Source of the DNA: Foliamicus sp965115835
Lineage (GTDB): Bacteria; Pseudomonadota; Gammaproteobacteria; Steroidobacterales; Foliamicaceae
Length of the DNA stretch: 64,000 nucleotides
Assembly: GCA_965115835.1 (NCBI GenBank)
Contig: OZ220471.1
Coordinates: forward strand, 558,001-622,000
Direction: 5' to 3'
How positions within the stretch are numbered: the stretch's first letter is position 1; the number at the start of each line of letters is the position of its first letter. A program made the position numbers and the translations under genes. Positions 53,301 to 60,491 of this stretch are shown here, one piece after another. The notes beneath the pieces were generated by a model. It worked only from the letters and a program-made list of their open reading frames with translations, was not told the DNA's origin and did no database searches.

Positions 53301-53438
53301 AAGCTGAACGAGCTGTTCATCGCGCGAATGGAGGGCAACGAAGGGATTTTCTCCAGGGTGATGACGGACACCGAGTTCCGTTCAGCCGCGCGCGAGCACT
53401 TGGCCCGCGAGATATTTGACCGGGTTCGCCAAACATAG
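50370..53438 (+). CDS. Type I restriction HsdR-like nuclease-helicase without HsdM/HsdS
   Basis: The 1,022-residue protein has an N-terminal endonuclease domain with the D...E-x-K core (IDVTLAVNGIPVVTAELKN, about 150-168), a superfamily 2 motor with Walker A HSAGSGKSNS (about 319), DEAH (VDEAHSSQSG, about 437), SAT-like FTATPKF (about 505) and motif VI-type SRLNRIAPGKSRTF (about 716), and a C-terminal helical region (about 770-1022). All motor and nuclease residues seem intact. It starts at GTG 50370, overlapping the immA/irrE stop. No methylase or specificity subunit is adjacent, which is abnormal for type I systems. The last 57 bases overlap the convergent membrane-protein gene. Confidence 0.9.
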   Translation: MSSSSAHTEEAFEAAIEAGLTGAGGYRKRRPNAYDKALALFPDDVTGFLKDSQPTRWQALEKLLGSKTAATVLDSLLKELELKGTLHVLRHGFKCYGKTLRMAWFRPNTGMNPKAAENYASNRLTITRQIAFTSALKGADGQNRRCVIDVTLAVNGIPVVTAELKNLLTRQRVADAIRQYRNDRDGRDLLFAFKKRALVHFAVDPDEAWMTTRLEGKETRFLPFNRGNDHGAGNPPVEGDWKTHYLWDEVLQADSLLEILQRFMHLEVKKTQVKTDKGARTVRQETMIFPRYHQLDAVRKLVAHAGANGAGRNYLIQHSAGSGKSNSIAWLAHRLASLHDERDEKVFHSVVVVTDRRVLDQQLQDTIYQFEHKTGVVEKIDEDTRQLARALSQGTPIVITTIQKFPFLSQALSTLEQQGAGVTIDTAGKRFAVIVDEAHSSQSGETATTLRGMLNKDGIEAAIAAQLSGEDDDDLSDEAKEAVLRDALKRARQPNLSFFAFTATPKFKTRVLFDEPGPSGASPFHEYTMRQAIEEGFILDVLANYTTYQRFFGLIKQVEDDPDVPRRQAAKALVRYLELHPVNIEQVVSIIVEHFRLHVMQELGGRAKAMVVTESRLAAVKYKLAFDRYIAEQGYTGIRSLVAFSGTVEDPDAPGLSYTEVAMNDGLAESELPQAFGRNDYRVLLVAEKYQTRFDQPLLQTMYVVKRLAGVQAVQTLSRLNRIAPGKSRTFVLDFANEEDEIRKAFKPYYETALTGENADPQRLSELQHHLLEWAIFTTDDVAEFAEVWYRARRDHSASDHRKMNATLDVVVQRFRDREEQEQEAFRSQLKGYRSLYGFLSQIIPYQDSDLEQLYSFVRNLLAKLPPPGDGHAFVLDDEVALQFFRLQQASQGSIDLSEGDAYPLKGPTDVGTSGAEVEEVSLSSLIDHLNERFGADFTEADQLFFDQICASAENDESIAEAARANSFADFAAYLDRKLNELFIARMEGNEGIFSRVMTDTEFRSAAREHLAREIFDRVRQT

Positions 53439-53840
53439 AGAACCGACGAAAACAAGTACGAACAGAATTTCTATGCCGTAAAAAATGACCAACGTCATCG
53501 AGAAGAATGTTGCAAGCCTGCCACGTTTCGATTTGTCCTCATGCTGGGCGGGATTCATGGCAAAGTCGGTCTTGCCTTGCTGGCGAACACGGTCGTACTC
53601 GGCACGAAACAACCGCTCTTGCCACAAGAAGTACGCGTCCAGCACCCAGAATCCAAAAACAGGCACCAAAAGCGTCAATGCTAATAGAGGTTGGTCAGGC
53701 CCAAGTCGTACCATCAATAAGGCTCCAGCGACGAGGACGGTCATGCTCCAACCCTTGAGCAGGAAAGCGTTGCTGCCCATGCGATTTACGACGCCTTGAA
53801 TAAACTCCAAGTGCTTTACAACACGCTCATCGTTATTCAT
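53382..53840 (-). CDS. Small membrane protein, putative effector paired with the TIR-like gene
   Basis: A 152-residue protein with hydrophobic helices at about 27-47, 51-73 and 109-137, separated by a basic loop (FLWQERLFRAEYDRVRQQGK). The N-terminus (HLEFIQGVVNRM) is amphipathic. The layout recalls 2TM effectors of nucleotide-signalling defence systems (SLATT-like), a resemblance rather than a firm match. The last 15-18 codons are read through the antisense of the HsdR tail, so the original C-terminus may have been replaced at an insertion border. It lies 59 bases downstream of the TIR-like gene on the same strand. Confidence 0.7.
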   Translation of the reverse strand: MNNDERVVKHLEFIQGVVNRMGSNAFLLKGWSMTVLVAGALLMVRLGPDQPLLALTLLVPVFGFWVLDAYFLWQERLFRAEYDRVRQQGKTDFAMNPAQHEDKSKRGRLATFFSMTLVIFYGIEILFVLVFVGSLCLANPVKYLAGQVLARG

Positions 53841-53899
53841 TGTCTATTGTCTGTAATCAAGATGTGGGAAATTCTTCTTCTCATCGCCATGTCTAATTC

Positions 53900-54385
53900 C
53901 TATCTACCCGCCTGCTGAGCGGCTCTCTCTATCCAAAATCCCAAATTTCTATAACCGTTTTGATGGACCCAATCGTAATAGAAACAACAAGGATATGTCA
54001 GCTTGGTAGCGCAAACAAAATTAATCGGAGATTTAGAAAAGGGATCCTCCCCTTTGTATGAGGTGCGGCCATTTTTATCCTTGACGTTATGGATATAAAT
54101 TCCAAGTAGGCCGTTGCCCTTTTCAATGCTTTCTCTTATTTCGTAGTTGACCCACTTGCTATTTGAGGTTTGACTACCAATTAAAACGCAAGTTACAGAA
54201 GTTCCATCTAATTGTTTATCAATCCATCTTTTGATGCTGGCGTGTGTAGCTCTTTTTACTTGTTCTATCTCTGCTGCATCTGCAAAACCAGCAGATTCAA
54301 AGTTACCCATTGGCACCCAACTATTACGGATTTGATTGGCTTTCCAAACATCGTCCCAGTCGAAACTAAAAAACACTCTTCTCAT
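53900..54385 (-). CDS. TIR-like (DUF1863/ThsB-type) domain protein
   Basis: A 161-residue single-domain protein. Strand A has RVFFSFDWDDVWKANQIRN (residues 3-21); the central strand is VTCVLIGSQTSNSKW; a W-x-x-x-E motif follows (WVNYEIRESI, about 89-98), where TIR NADases carry the catalytic glutamate; then GLLGIYIHNVKDKNG. This pattern fits the MTH538-type TIR-like fold found in Thoeris ThsB, which makes a signal molecule on infection. ATG 54385 is chosen since homology starts there. The gene is strikingly AT-rich against its surroundings, a sign of recent transfer. Together with the next gene it forms a probable two-gene unit. Confidence 0.75.
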   Translation of the reverse strand: MRRVFFSFDWDDVWKANQIRNSWVPMGNFESAGFADAAEIEQVKRATHASIKRWIDKQLDGTSVTCVLIGSQTSNSKWVNYEIRESIEKGNGLLGIYIHNVKDKNGRTSYKGEDPFSKSPINFVCATKLTYPCCFYYDWVHQNGYRNLGFWIERAAQQAGR

Positions 54386-54771
54386 CGCTTGTCCCAAATA
54401 TTGCGTGAATGGATGGGCAAGGTGCTTGCTCCCTTTGACCTGCCCTCGTCGGCGGTGACCTGCCCCCATCGCCGGGTTCAGTTTGAATGTTAGCGCATTG
54501 ACGATTTCTCTGTTGTACGGTGTACGGGTTCACCACATATGGAGAGACCATGCGGTCACCGCACGGCTTGAGACCGGATAATGGCGTTTCGGCTCTGATC
54601 TTCGCTTTGGGTGGTTCTCGCTCGAGGCTTCGCTTGCCCGTAATTCGCCGGGCGCGAACGGCCTCGTCCGCCTCCGGGACGGGCCGGAAATGGAACCGTG
54701 AGGCGTATTCGGCCCTCTGCCCTGCCCTCCGTTTTTGCGTATTCGATGCCCCGCGCCTGAGGGGTGTATCG
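54386..54771. other. Intergenic stretch without a gene I can support
   Basis: Several open frames exist on both strands but none reads like a protein. A short near-repeat (GACCTGCCC at about 54436 and 54459) is present. The region probably carries the promoter of the TIR-like gene, not clearly visible. Confidence 0.5.
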
Positions 54772-55155
54772 CTATAACCAATGCCCCACGGGTTCCGAGA
54801 GAAAGCGCTGAAGGGAAATCCCGCCTGCACCAACTACCAACAGGCGAGTGGGCCTGAAGGATTTGGCGAACGATTGCATGCCGGGAAGCGTAGTGGCCGC
54901 CCGCCCGCTTTTTACCTCTATTGCTGCCAACTTCTTTCCCCTTCGCACCACAAAATCCACCTCGCGGTTGCGCTCCCGCCAATAAAAGAGTTCGCATGCC
55001 CCGGCAACGGATGCGTTGAGCAGATGCGCGCCGACCGCGGACTCGGTCAGACGCCCCCAGAACTCGCGATCGGCAAAGGCTTCCGCCTGTGTCATGCCGC
55101 ACGGGGCGGTTATCAGCGCGGTGTTGAAGACCTGAAACTTGGGGCTTGAGCGCTA
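54772..55155 (-). pseudogene. C-terminal remnant of a DUF4143 AAA ATPase
   Basis: The frame carries the family's C-terminal domain: SPKFQVFNTAL, FWGRLTESAVGAHLLN, LFYWRERNREVDFVV and IEVKSGR (nuclease-like E-x-K). Homology runs up to about 55141, where a TAG stop interrupts the frame. The ATPase part of about 280 residues is missing. ATG 55095 could still give a 107-residue protein, but it is more likely a decayed piece left from island turnover. Confidence 0.75.
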
Positions 55156-55574
55156 GGGCCTGACGAGGAGGGCTGCTACGGCTGCGACAGGCTTCACCAA
55201 AAGCCTTGCCAAGCGCATCCGATACGATTTGGGCGAGACGGGAAGCGAACTCTCAATCGGCTGAATCGCCGTCTCCACGGAAGCTTTGCCATCGTTCCGA
55301 ATGGCGGGAGGTTTCCTGTTTCCGGAGCCAGCCCAGACGGAACGTGGGAAAATTTGGCTTCAGCACGGCTAATCAGTCGCCGTCTGCCGCAGGAAAAATG
55401 GTTCTGCGACGCAGATTGCCAGGAGCTTGCCCCGCAGAACGATTTGGCATTCAGCCAATGGGATAGAGCGGCCGGATTTCGCCAATATATGGCTTTCTTG
55501 TCGCAATTATTGCCACTGAATCGAGGTATTTGCATAGTGCTGTCCCAAGAGAATTCTTGGCAGCGCAGGCTGTG
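55156..55574. other. Gap at the merR side of the island, nothing recognisable
   Basis: About 420 bases without a gene, RNA or transposase remnant that I can name. It must contain the junction between the accessory island and the ancestral merR end. I saw no direct repeat matching the tRNA-Pro side. Confidence 0.5.
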
Positions 55575-55931
55575 TCAGCGGAGCAGGCGTTGCAGCGCCT
55601 CCAGTTCGGAGCGCATCTGACGCACGATTTGCCGCAGAGGGCTCTGCTCCTCGCGCCGGTCCTCGCCCTCCAGTCGTTGCCGCGCGCCGGCCAGGGTGTA
55701 GCCTTCCGCCTGCAGCAGGTGGCGAATCTGCCGGATCAGCATGATGTCCTGCTCCTGGTAGTAGCGGCGTCCGCCACGGCGCTTGGTGGGGTTCAGCTGG
55801 GGGAACTCTTTCTCCCAGTAGCGCAGCACATGCTGTTCCACTTGGCACAGCTCGCTTGCCTCGCCAATCGTGAAGAGGCGCTTCGCCGGAATTGGCGGCA
55901 GCTCAAGATCCCAGTCGATCTGATCCAGCAC
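55575..55931 (-). CDS. MerR family transcriptional regulator
   Basis: A 118-residue protein with a MerR winged helix at the N-terminus (FTIGEASELCQVEQHVLRYWEKEF, in part, about 20-43; then RRGGRRYYQEQDI) and a C-terminal helix for dimerisation. It lacks the cysteines of metal sensors. This orphan MerR is the usual neighbour of ihfA in gammaproteobacteria. GTG 55931 overlaps the ihfA end by 29 bases. Confidence 0.9.
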   Translation of the reverse strand: MLDQIDWDLELPPIPAKRLFTIGEASELCQVEQHVLRYWEKEFPQLNPTKRRGGRRYYQEQDIMLIRQIRHLLQAEGYTLAGARQRLEGEDRREEQSPLRQIVRQMRSELEALQRLLR

Positions 55932-56220
55932 CCGCTTCCACCAGTTGCCTCAATTTCGGCCCTGCTGAAAAGGTCACGACCCGGCGCACGCTGATGGGAA
56001 TGCTCTCGCCAGTGCGCGGGTTTCGTCCGGGGCGCTCGCCCTTGTCGCGATGTTCGAAATTGCCGAAGCCGGAAATTTTCACGCGCCGCCCGTCCGCCAG
56101 CACCCTGCTGATGCTCTCGAACACCTCGCTGACGACCATCGCGCCTTCCTGCTTGCTCATGCCGATACGGGCATGCAGCGAACTGACAATTTTGGCCCGG
56201 GTAAGTACTTTTCGTTTCAT
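55903..56220 (-). CDS. ihfA: Integration host factor subunit alpha
   Basis: The 105-residue DNA-bending protein has the HU/IHF fold with the beta-arm motif GRNPRTGE (about 67-74) that inserts into the minor groove, and FGNFEHRDKGERPG before it. It works as a dimer with IhfB. ATG 56220 overlaps the pheT stop by four bases. Confidence 0.95.
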   Translation of the reverse strand: MKRKVLTRAKIVSSLHARIGMSKQEGAMVVSEVFESISRVLADGRRVKISGFGNFEHRDKGERPGRNPRTGESIPISVRRVVTFSAGPKLRQLVEAGAGSDRLGS

Positions 56221-58250
56221 TCGCGAACGCCAACCTCGAATTTCCTTTCCAGAAGTGAAACCAGAGCCGCCACGGCATCGTCCACTTCCCTGTCGGTTAG
56301 TGTGCGTGAAATTGACTGGAAAATCAAGCCTAAACCAATGCTTCTTTTATCGGTATTCAAGCTTTGTTCGCGCGGGTATACATCGAACACGCGCACTTCC
56401 CGAAGCAGGGCGCCGCCGGCCGCTTCCACCGCGGCCAGCAATTCGCCGGTGGCCATGGCCTGCGGCGGCAGCAGCGAAAGGTCGCGCCGAACCGAGGGAA
56501 ATCGGGATACAGGCGCGGCGGCTGCGGGCTCGGACGCACAGACCGCATCCAGTCGCAAGGCGAAAATCCCGGGCGCGGCGCCGCCGTCCGCCAGACGCGG
56601 GTGCAGTTCGCCCAGCCAGCCGATCCCTTCCTCGTCTCGCAGGATGCGGACCGAACGTCCCGGGTGCAGGGCCTGATGTCGTCCCGCCTCAAGACGAAAT
56701 TCGGAGGCGAACGCGGACAGGCCCAGGATGGCCTCCAGATCGCCGCGCGCGTCGAAGAAATCCGTTTCCCGCTTCCGGGAACCCCACTGCTCGGGCATTG
56801 CATCTCCAGCCAAAAGTCCCGCCAGCCAAATTTCTTCCTTGATATCGGAGGGTTGCCCCGAAAAGCTGGTACCGATCTCGAAAATACGGGTGCGCAGTAC
56901 ACCCCGGTCCCGGTTGCTGCGGTAGTTGCGCAGCAGCCCTGGCCACAGCGACCGGCGCAGGAGCGAGAGCTCGCCCGATAGCGGATTGGCCAGTCTCAGT
57001 TCCGGCTCGCCAGCATGAAAGGTCTTGTGGGTTTCCTCATCGACAAAGCTGTAGTTCAGGCACTCGTGATAGCCTCGGTCGATCAGCAGCGCACGGATCC
57101 GGTCCGGATCGACCCGCTGCTCGGTGGCGGTCGCCGGATGCGCGCTCCAGCGCGCCGGCGTCTCGGGAATGTTCTCGTAGCCGTGAATGCGCGCGACCTC
57201 CTCCACCAGATCGGCTTCCCGGGCCAGATCGAAGCGAAAGGATGGCGGCGTGACCCGCCAGCCCGACTCGAGCTCCTGCACCTCCATGCCCAGCTTCCCC
57301 AGCATCGCCGCCACCTCGGCATCGGGCAGCGCCAGCCCCATGAGGGACGCCAGCCGCCTGCGCCGCAGCTCGATGGGTGTGCGGCGGGGAAGATGCTCGC
57401 CATCCACCGAGTCGACGACCGGCCCCGGGTTTCCCCTGGAGGCCTCGAGGATCAGTTGCGTGGCGAGTTCCAGAGCCTCCACCTGACCGGCCGGATCCAC
57501 GCCCCGCTCGAAGCGAAGGGAAGCCTCGGTCTGCAATCCGAAGCGCCGTCCCCTGCCCGCCACGGCCGCCGGCGCGAAGAAAGCCGATTCCAGCAGCACG
57601 GCGGCGGTGGTTTCGCCGACCGCACTGCCGAGGCCGCCCATGATGCCGGCCGCGGCCAACGCCCGCCGCTGGTCCGCAATCACCAGCACCTCGGAATCCA
57701 GCTTCAGGTTGGCGCCGTCCAGAAGCGTGAGGGTCTCGCCAGCCCCGGCCCAGCGCGCGCAAAGGTCGCCTTCCAGACGCTCAAGGTCATAGGCATGCAT
57801 GGGCTGTCCCAGTTCCAGCATGACGTAGTTGGTCACGTCCACCACCAGATGCAGGGGGCGCACGCCGGCTGCCGTGAGCCTGCGCGCGATGAAATCGGGC
57901 GTCTGCGCCGTCGGGTCGAGGCCCTCGATCACGCGGCCGGCAAAACGCGGGCAGCCTTCCGGGGCGGTCAGCCTCAATTCCCGCCGCGTATCGCTTGCCG
58001 CGGGCACAGCGGAAAACTCCCGCGCGGCGATTTCCACCGGGAACAGCGCGGCCACTTCGCGCGCCACGCCGCGCACCGAAAAGCAGTCCGCCCGGTTGGG
58101 AGTCAGCGCCAGCTCCAGAACCCCTGTACCTCCGGTGTTGCGGGCGATCCTGTCCACTTCCAGTCCCGCCATGGTGAGGCGTTCGGCGAGCGCTTCGTCG
58201 CCCGCCTGCGGGTCGCACCACTCCCGCAGCCAGGCCATGTCGATCTTCAT
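56217..58250 (-). CDS. pheT: Phenylalanyl-tRNA synthetase beta chain, lacking the tRNA-binding OB domain
   Basis: Partner of PheS in charging tRNA-Phe. It has 677 residues; most bacterial PheT have about 790. The start is normal (WLREWCDP, LAERLTMAGLEVD, residues 7-33), but the next motif ELALTPNRADCFSVRG follows directly at about 46. The roughly 110-residue EMAP-II-like domain that normally lies between is absent. B3/B4 editing, B5 and catalytic-like domains (RFERGVD, FRFDLAREADLVEEVARIHGY) and the C-terminal ferredoxin-like anticodon domain (about 585-677) are present. ATG 58250 overlaps pheS. Confidence 0.94.
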   Translation of the reverse strand: MKIDMAWLREWCDPQAGDEALAERLTMAGLEVDRIARNTGGTGVLELALTPNRADCFSVRGVAREVAALFPVEIAAREFSAVPAASDTRRELRLTAPEGCPRFAGRVIEGLDPTAQTPDFIARRLTAAGVRPLHLVVDVTNYVMLELGQPMHAYDLERLEGDLCARWAGAGETLTLLDGANLKLDSEVLVIADQRRALAAAGIMGGLGSAVGETTAAVLLESAFFAPAAVAGRGRRFGLQTEASLRFERGVDPAGQVEALELATQLILEASRGNPGPVVDSVDGEHLPRRTPIELRRRRLASLMGLALPDAEVAAMLGKLGMEVQELESGWRVTPPSFRFDLAREADLVEEVARIHGYENIPETPARWSAHPATATEQRVDPDRIRALLIDRGYHECLNYSFVDEETHKTFHAGEPELRLANPLSGELSLLRRSLWPGLLRNYRSNRDRGVLRTRIFEIGTSFSGQPSDIKEEIWLAGLLAGDAMPEQWGSRKRETDFFDARGDLEAILGLSAFASEFRLEAGRHQALHPGRSVRILRDEEGIGWLGELHPRLADGGAAPGIFALRLDAVCASEPAAAAPVSRFPSVRRDLSLLPPQAMATGELLAAVEAAGGALLREVRVFDVYPREQSLNTDKRSIGLGLIFQSISRTLTDREVDDAVAALVSLLERKFEVGVRE

Positions 58251-59233
58251 GGCGCGAACTGTCCGAGGAAGCGGATGTCGTTGTCGAAGAAGCGGCGGAT
58301 GTCGCGCACGCCGTAGCGGAGCATGGCCATGCGTTCCGCCCCCATCCCGAAGGCGTAGCCCGTATACCGTTCCGGGTCCACGCCGCCGAACCGGAGCACT
58401 TCGGGGTGCACCATTCCGCAACCCAGGATTTCCAGCCAGCTGCCGTCACCCCAGCGCACATCCATTTCCGCGGAAGGTTCGGTGAAGGGGAAATAGGAGG
58501 CGCGGAACCTCACCTGAACCTTGCGCTCGAAAAATTGCTCCGCAAATTCGTGCAACAGCGATTTCAGGTTTGCCAGACTCAAGCCTTCGTCCACCGCCAG
58601 ACCCTCCGCCTGATGAAACACCGGCGTGTGGGTCTGGTCCGAGTCCCGCCGAAATACGCGCCCCAGGGAAATGATCCTCAGTGGCGCTCCCTCGGCCAGC
58701 ATGGAGCGGATCTGCACCGGTGAGGTGTGGGTGCGCAGCAACAGGCCCGCCGGCAGGTAAAAGGTGTCGTGCATGTCCCGCGCGGGGTGGTTCGCCGGCA
58801 TGTTCAGGGCCGTGAAGTTGTGAAACTCGTCCTCGATCTCGGGACCCGACCGGGCCGCGAACCCGGCGCCGGCCAGAATGGTCCGCACCCTGCGGAGGGT
58901 CCGGCTCACGGGGTGCTCCGCTCCGGGAGGGACGCCACGGCCCGGCAGGGTAACGTCGATCCTGTCCTCGCCGAGCGCTTCGCCGATCTCCTGCTCGCTC
59001 ATGGCCTTCTTGCGCTCGGCAATCGCCGCCGCAAGCGCCTGCTTCGCCCGGTTGATTTCCTTGCCGGCCGACGGACGTTCCTTCGCAGGCAGGGAGCCCA
59101 GCGCCCTCAGTTGTGCGGTGATCTCACCCTTGCGGCCCAGCAGCCGGATGCGCAGCGCTTCCAGTTGGTCGAGGCTGCCGGCCGACCGGATCTCCGCCAG
59201 CGCCTCGCGCACCCGCTGACTGAGGGACTCCAC
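58247..59233 (-). CDS. pheS: Phenylalanyl-tRNA synthetase alpha chain
   Basis: The 328-residue catalytic subunit. Class II motifs are seen: motif 1 around RRVRTILAGAGF, motif 2 FRRDSDQTHTPVFHQAEGL (about 188-206) and motif 3 GMGAERMAMLRYG (about 300). The N-terminal coiled coil (1-85) binds tRNA. GTG 59233 leaves ten bases after rplT; the longer TTG 59278 would run into rplT. Confidence 0.95.
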   Translation of the reverse strand: MESLSQRVREALAEIRSAGSLDQLEALRIRLLGRKGEITAQLRALGSLPAKERPSAGKEINRAKQALAAAIAERKKAMSEQEIGEALGEDRIDVTLPGRGVPPGAEHPVSRTLRRVRTILAGAGFAARSGPEIEDEFHNFTALNMPANHPARDMHDTFYLPAGLLLRTHTSPVQIRSMLAEGAPLRIISLGRVFRRDSDQTHTPVFHQAEGLAVDEGLSLANLKSLLHEFAEQFFERKVQVRFRASYFPFTEPSAEMDVRWGDGSWLEILGCGMVHPEVLRFGGVDPERYTGYAFGMGAERMAMLRYGVRDIRRFFDNDIRFLGQFAP

Positions 59234-59243
59234 GGATGAGGAG

Positions 59244-59594
59244 TCAAGTGGCGGCGGCCCGCTTCGCCAGATCGGCAAACGCTTCCTGATGATGTACCGC
59301 GATATCGGCGAGAACCTTGCGGTCCAGTTCGATCCCCGCCTTGCGCAGCCCGCTCATGAAGCGGCTGTACGACAGCCCGTTGAGCCGCGCCGCTGCGTTG
59401 ATTCGCGCAATCCACAGCGCGCGGAACACACGTTTGCGCTGGCGCCGGTCGCGGTAGGCGTATTGGCCGGCCTTGGTGACCGCCTGACGCGCCACCCGGT
59501 AGGAGCGGCTGCGGGCGCCCTGATAGCCCCTGGCCTTCTTCAGCACCTTCTTGTGTCTGGCGTGCGTCGTGACGCCTCGTTTCACCCTGGTCAT
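59244..59594 (-). CDS. rplT: 50S ribosomal protein L20
   Basis: A very basic 116-residue protein with the L20 sequence (MTRVKRGV, KKARGYQGARSRSYRVA, RRQRKRVFRALWIARINAA). L20 binds 23S rRNA early in assembly and in E. coli represses this operon. ATG 59594 replaces an 11-codon upstream extension. The 132 bases to rpmI show no further gene. Confidence 0.97.
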   Translation of the reverse strand: MTRVKRGVTTHARHKKVLKKARGYQGARSRSYRVARQAVTKAGQYAYRDRRQRKRVFRALWIARINAAARLNGLSYSRFMSGLRKAGIELDRKVLADIAVHHQEAFADLAKRAAAT

Positions 59595-59726
59595 ATCGAA
59601 ACCCGCCTTGTGAAAGTGATCCCGCAAGGAGCAAGCCCGATACAGGCTGTCGTTGCAGGGGCCGAAACAAACATGAGATCAGGCAAGAGGCTGCAAGGCT
59701 GCGGCCCGGTCCGGCGAGAGGCCCGG

Positions 59727-59924
59727 TTAGGCATACGGCAGCAGGCGCCTGGTGTGCTTGACGTCCGCCTTGGCCACCACTGCCGGGGCGCCCAGCTTGC
59801 GCTTGCGCTTGCTGCTCTTCTTCGTGAGGATGTGGTTGAGGTGCGAGCGCGCACGCTTGAAGGCGCCTCCACCGGTTCGGCGAAAGCGTTTGGCGGCAGC
59901 GCGGTTGCTCTTCTGCTTGGGCAT
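59727..59924 (-). CDS. rpmI: 50S ribosomal protein L35
   Basis: The 65-residue basic protein has the typical KSNRAAAKRFRRTGGGAFKR and HILTKKSSKRKRKL segments. It lies 26 bases after infC in the standard infC-rpmI-rplT order. Confidence 0.97.
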   Translation of the reverse strand: MPKQKSNRAAAKRFRRTGGGAFKRARSHLNHILTKKSSKRKRKLGAPAVVAKADVKHTRRLLPYA

Positions 59925-59950
59925 GACTTGCTTCTCCTCGAACGAACGGC

Positions 59951-60472
59951 TCAATTTTGCTTGCGCGGCGCCATCACCATCGTCAACTGCCTGCCTTCCA
60001 GCTTGGGCTCCTGTTCCACCAGGGCAACCTCGCTCAGGTCCTCCCGCACCCGATCCAGCAACTTGGCGCCCAACTCCTGGTGCGCCATTTCCCGGCCCCG
60101 GAAGCGCAGGGTGACCTTGGTCTTGTCGCCGTGCTCGAGAAAGCGCAGCAGGTTGCGCAGCTTGACATCGTAATCGCCCCGGTCCGTGCCCGGACGCAGC
60201 TTGATCTCCTTGACCTGTATCTGCTTCTGCCGCTTCCTTGCCGCATGCGCCCGCTTGTTCTGCTCGAATACGTAACGACCGTAATCGAGTATCTTGCAAA
60301 CGGGTGGCATGGCGTTGGGGTCGACTTCCACGAGATCCAGCCCCCGTTCTCCGGCAGTGCGCAGGGCATCCTCGCGTTTCATGATGCCGATCTGTCTGGA
60401 ATCCTCGCCGATTACCCGAAGCTCGCAAGCTTCGATCTCCTCGTTGCGAAGGATCCGCTTCTTTGGAGCGAT
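59951..60472 (-). CDS. infC: Translation initiation factor IF-3, AUC start
   Basis: The 173-residue factor keeps ribosomal subunits apart and checks the start codon. N-domain (RNEEIEACELRVIGEDSRQIG), linker, and C-domain (LRPGTDRGDYDVKL, FRGREMAHQELG) are complete. No ATG, GTG or TTG fits. ATC 60472 lies eight bases after GGAGG, and the residues after it match family N-termini. Unusual start codons (AUU, AUC, AUA) in infC allow IF-3 to repress its own translation. A GTG 40 codons upstream would read through the end of thrS. Confidence 0.93.
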   Translation of the reverse strand: MAPKKRILRNEEIEACELRVIGEDSRQIGIMKREDALRTAGERGLDLVEVDPNAMPPVCKILDYGRYVFEQNKRAHAARKRQKQIQVKEIKLRPGTDRGDYDVKLRNLLRFLEHGDKTKVTLRFRGREMAHQELGAKLLDRVREDLSEVALVEQEPKLEGRQLTMVMAPRKQN

Positions 60473-60491
60473 ATTGATGTCCTCCAGGCAG

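Noticed and set aside
53382..54385. Calling the TIR-like and membrane pair a complete Thoeris system
   Set aside because: No ThsA with SIR2 and SLOG domains or other described effector could be recognised; only a resemblance is claimed.
54520..54777. 85-codon plus-strand frame upstream of the DUF4143 remnant
   Set aside because: No ribosome site, no homology-like pattern, and overlap with equally good antisense frames.
55200..55300. tRNA-like segment (minus strand GAGAGTTCGCTTCCCGTCTC)
   Set aside because: It resembles a T-arm but no D-arm or anticodon arm of fitting length can be formed.
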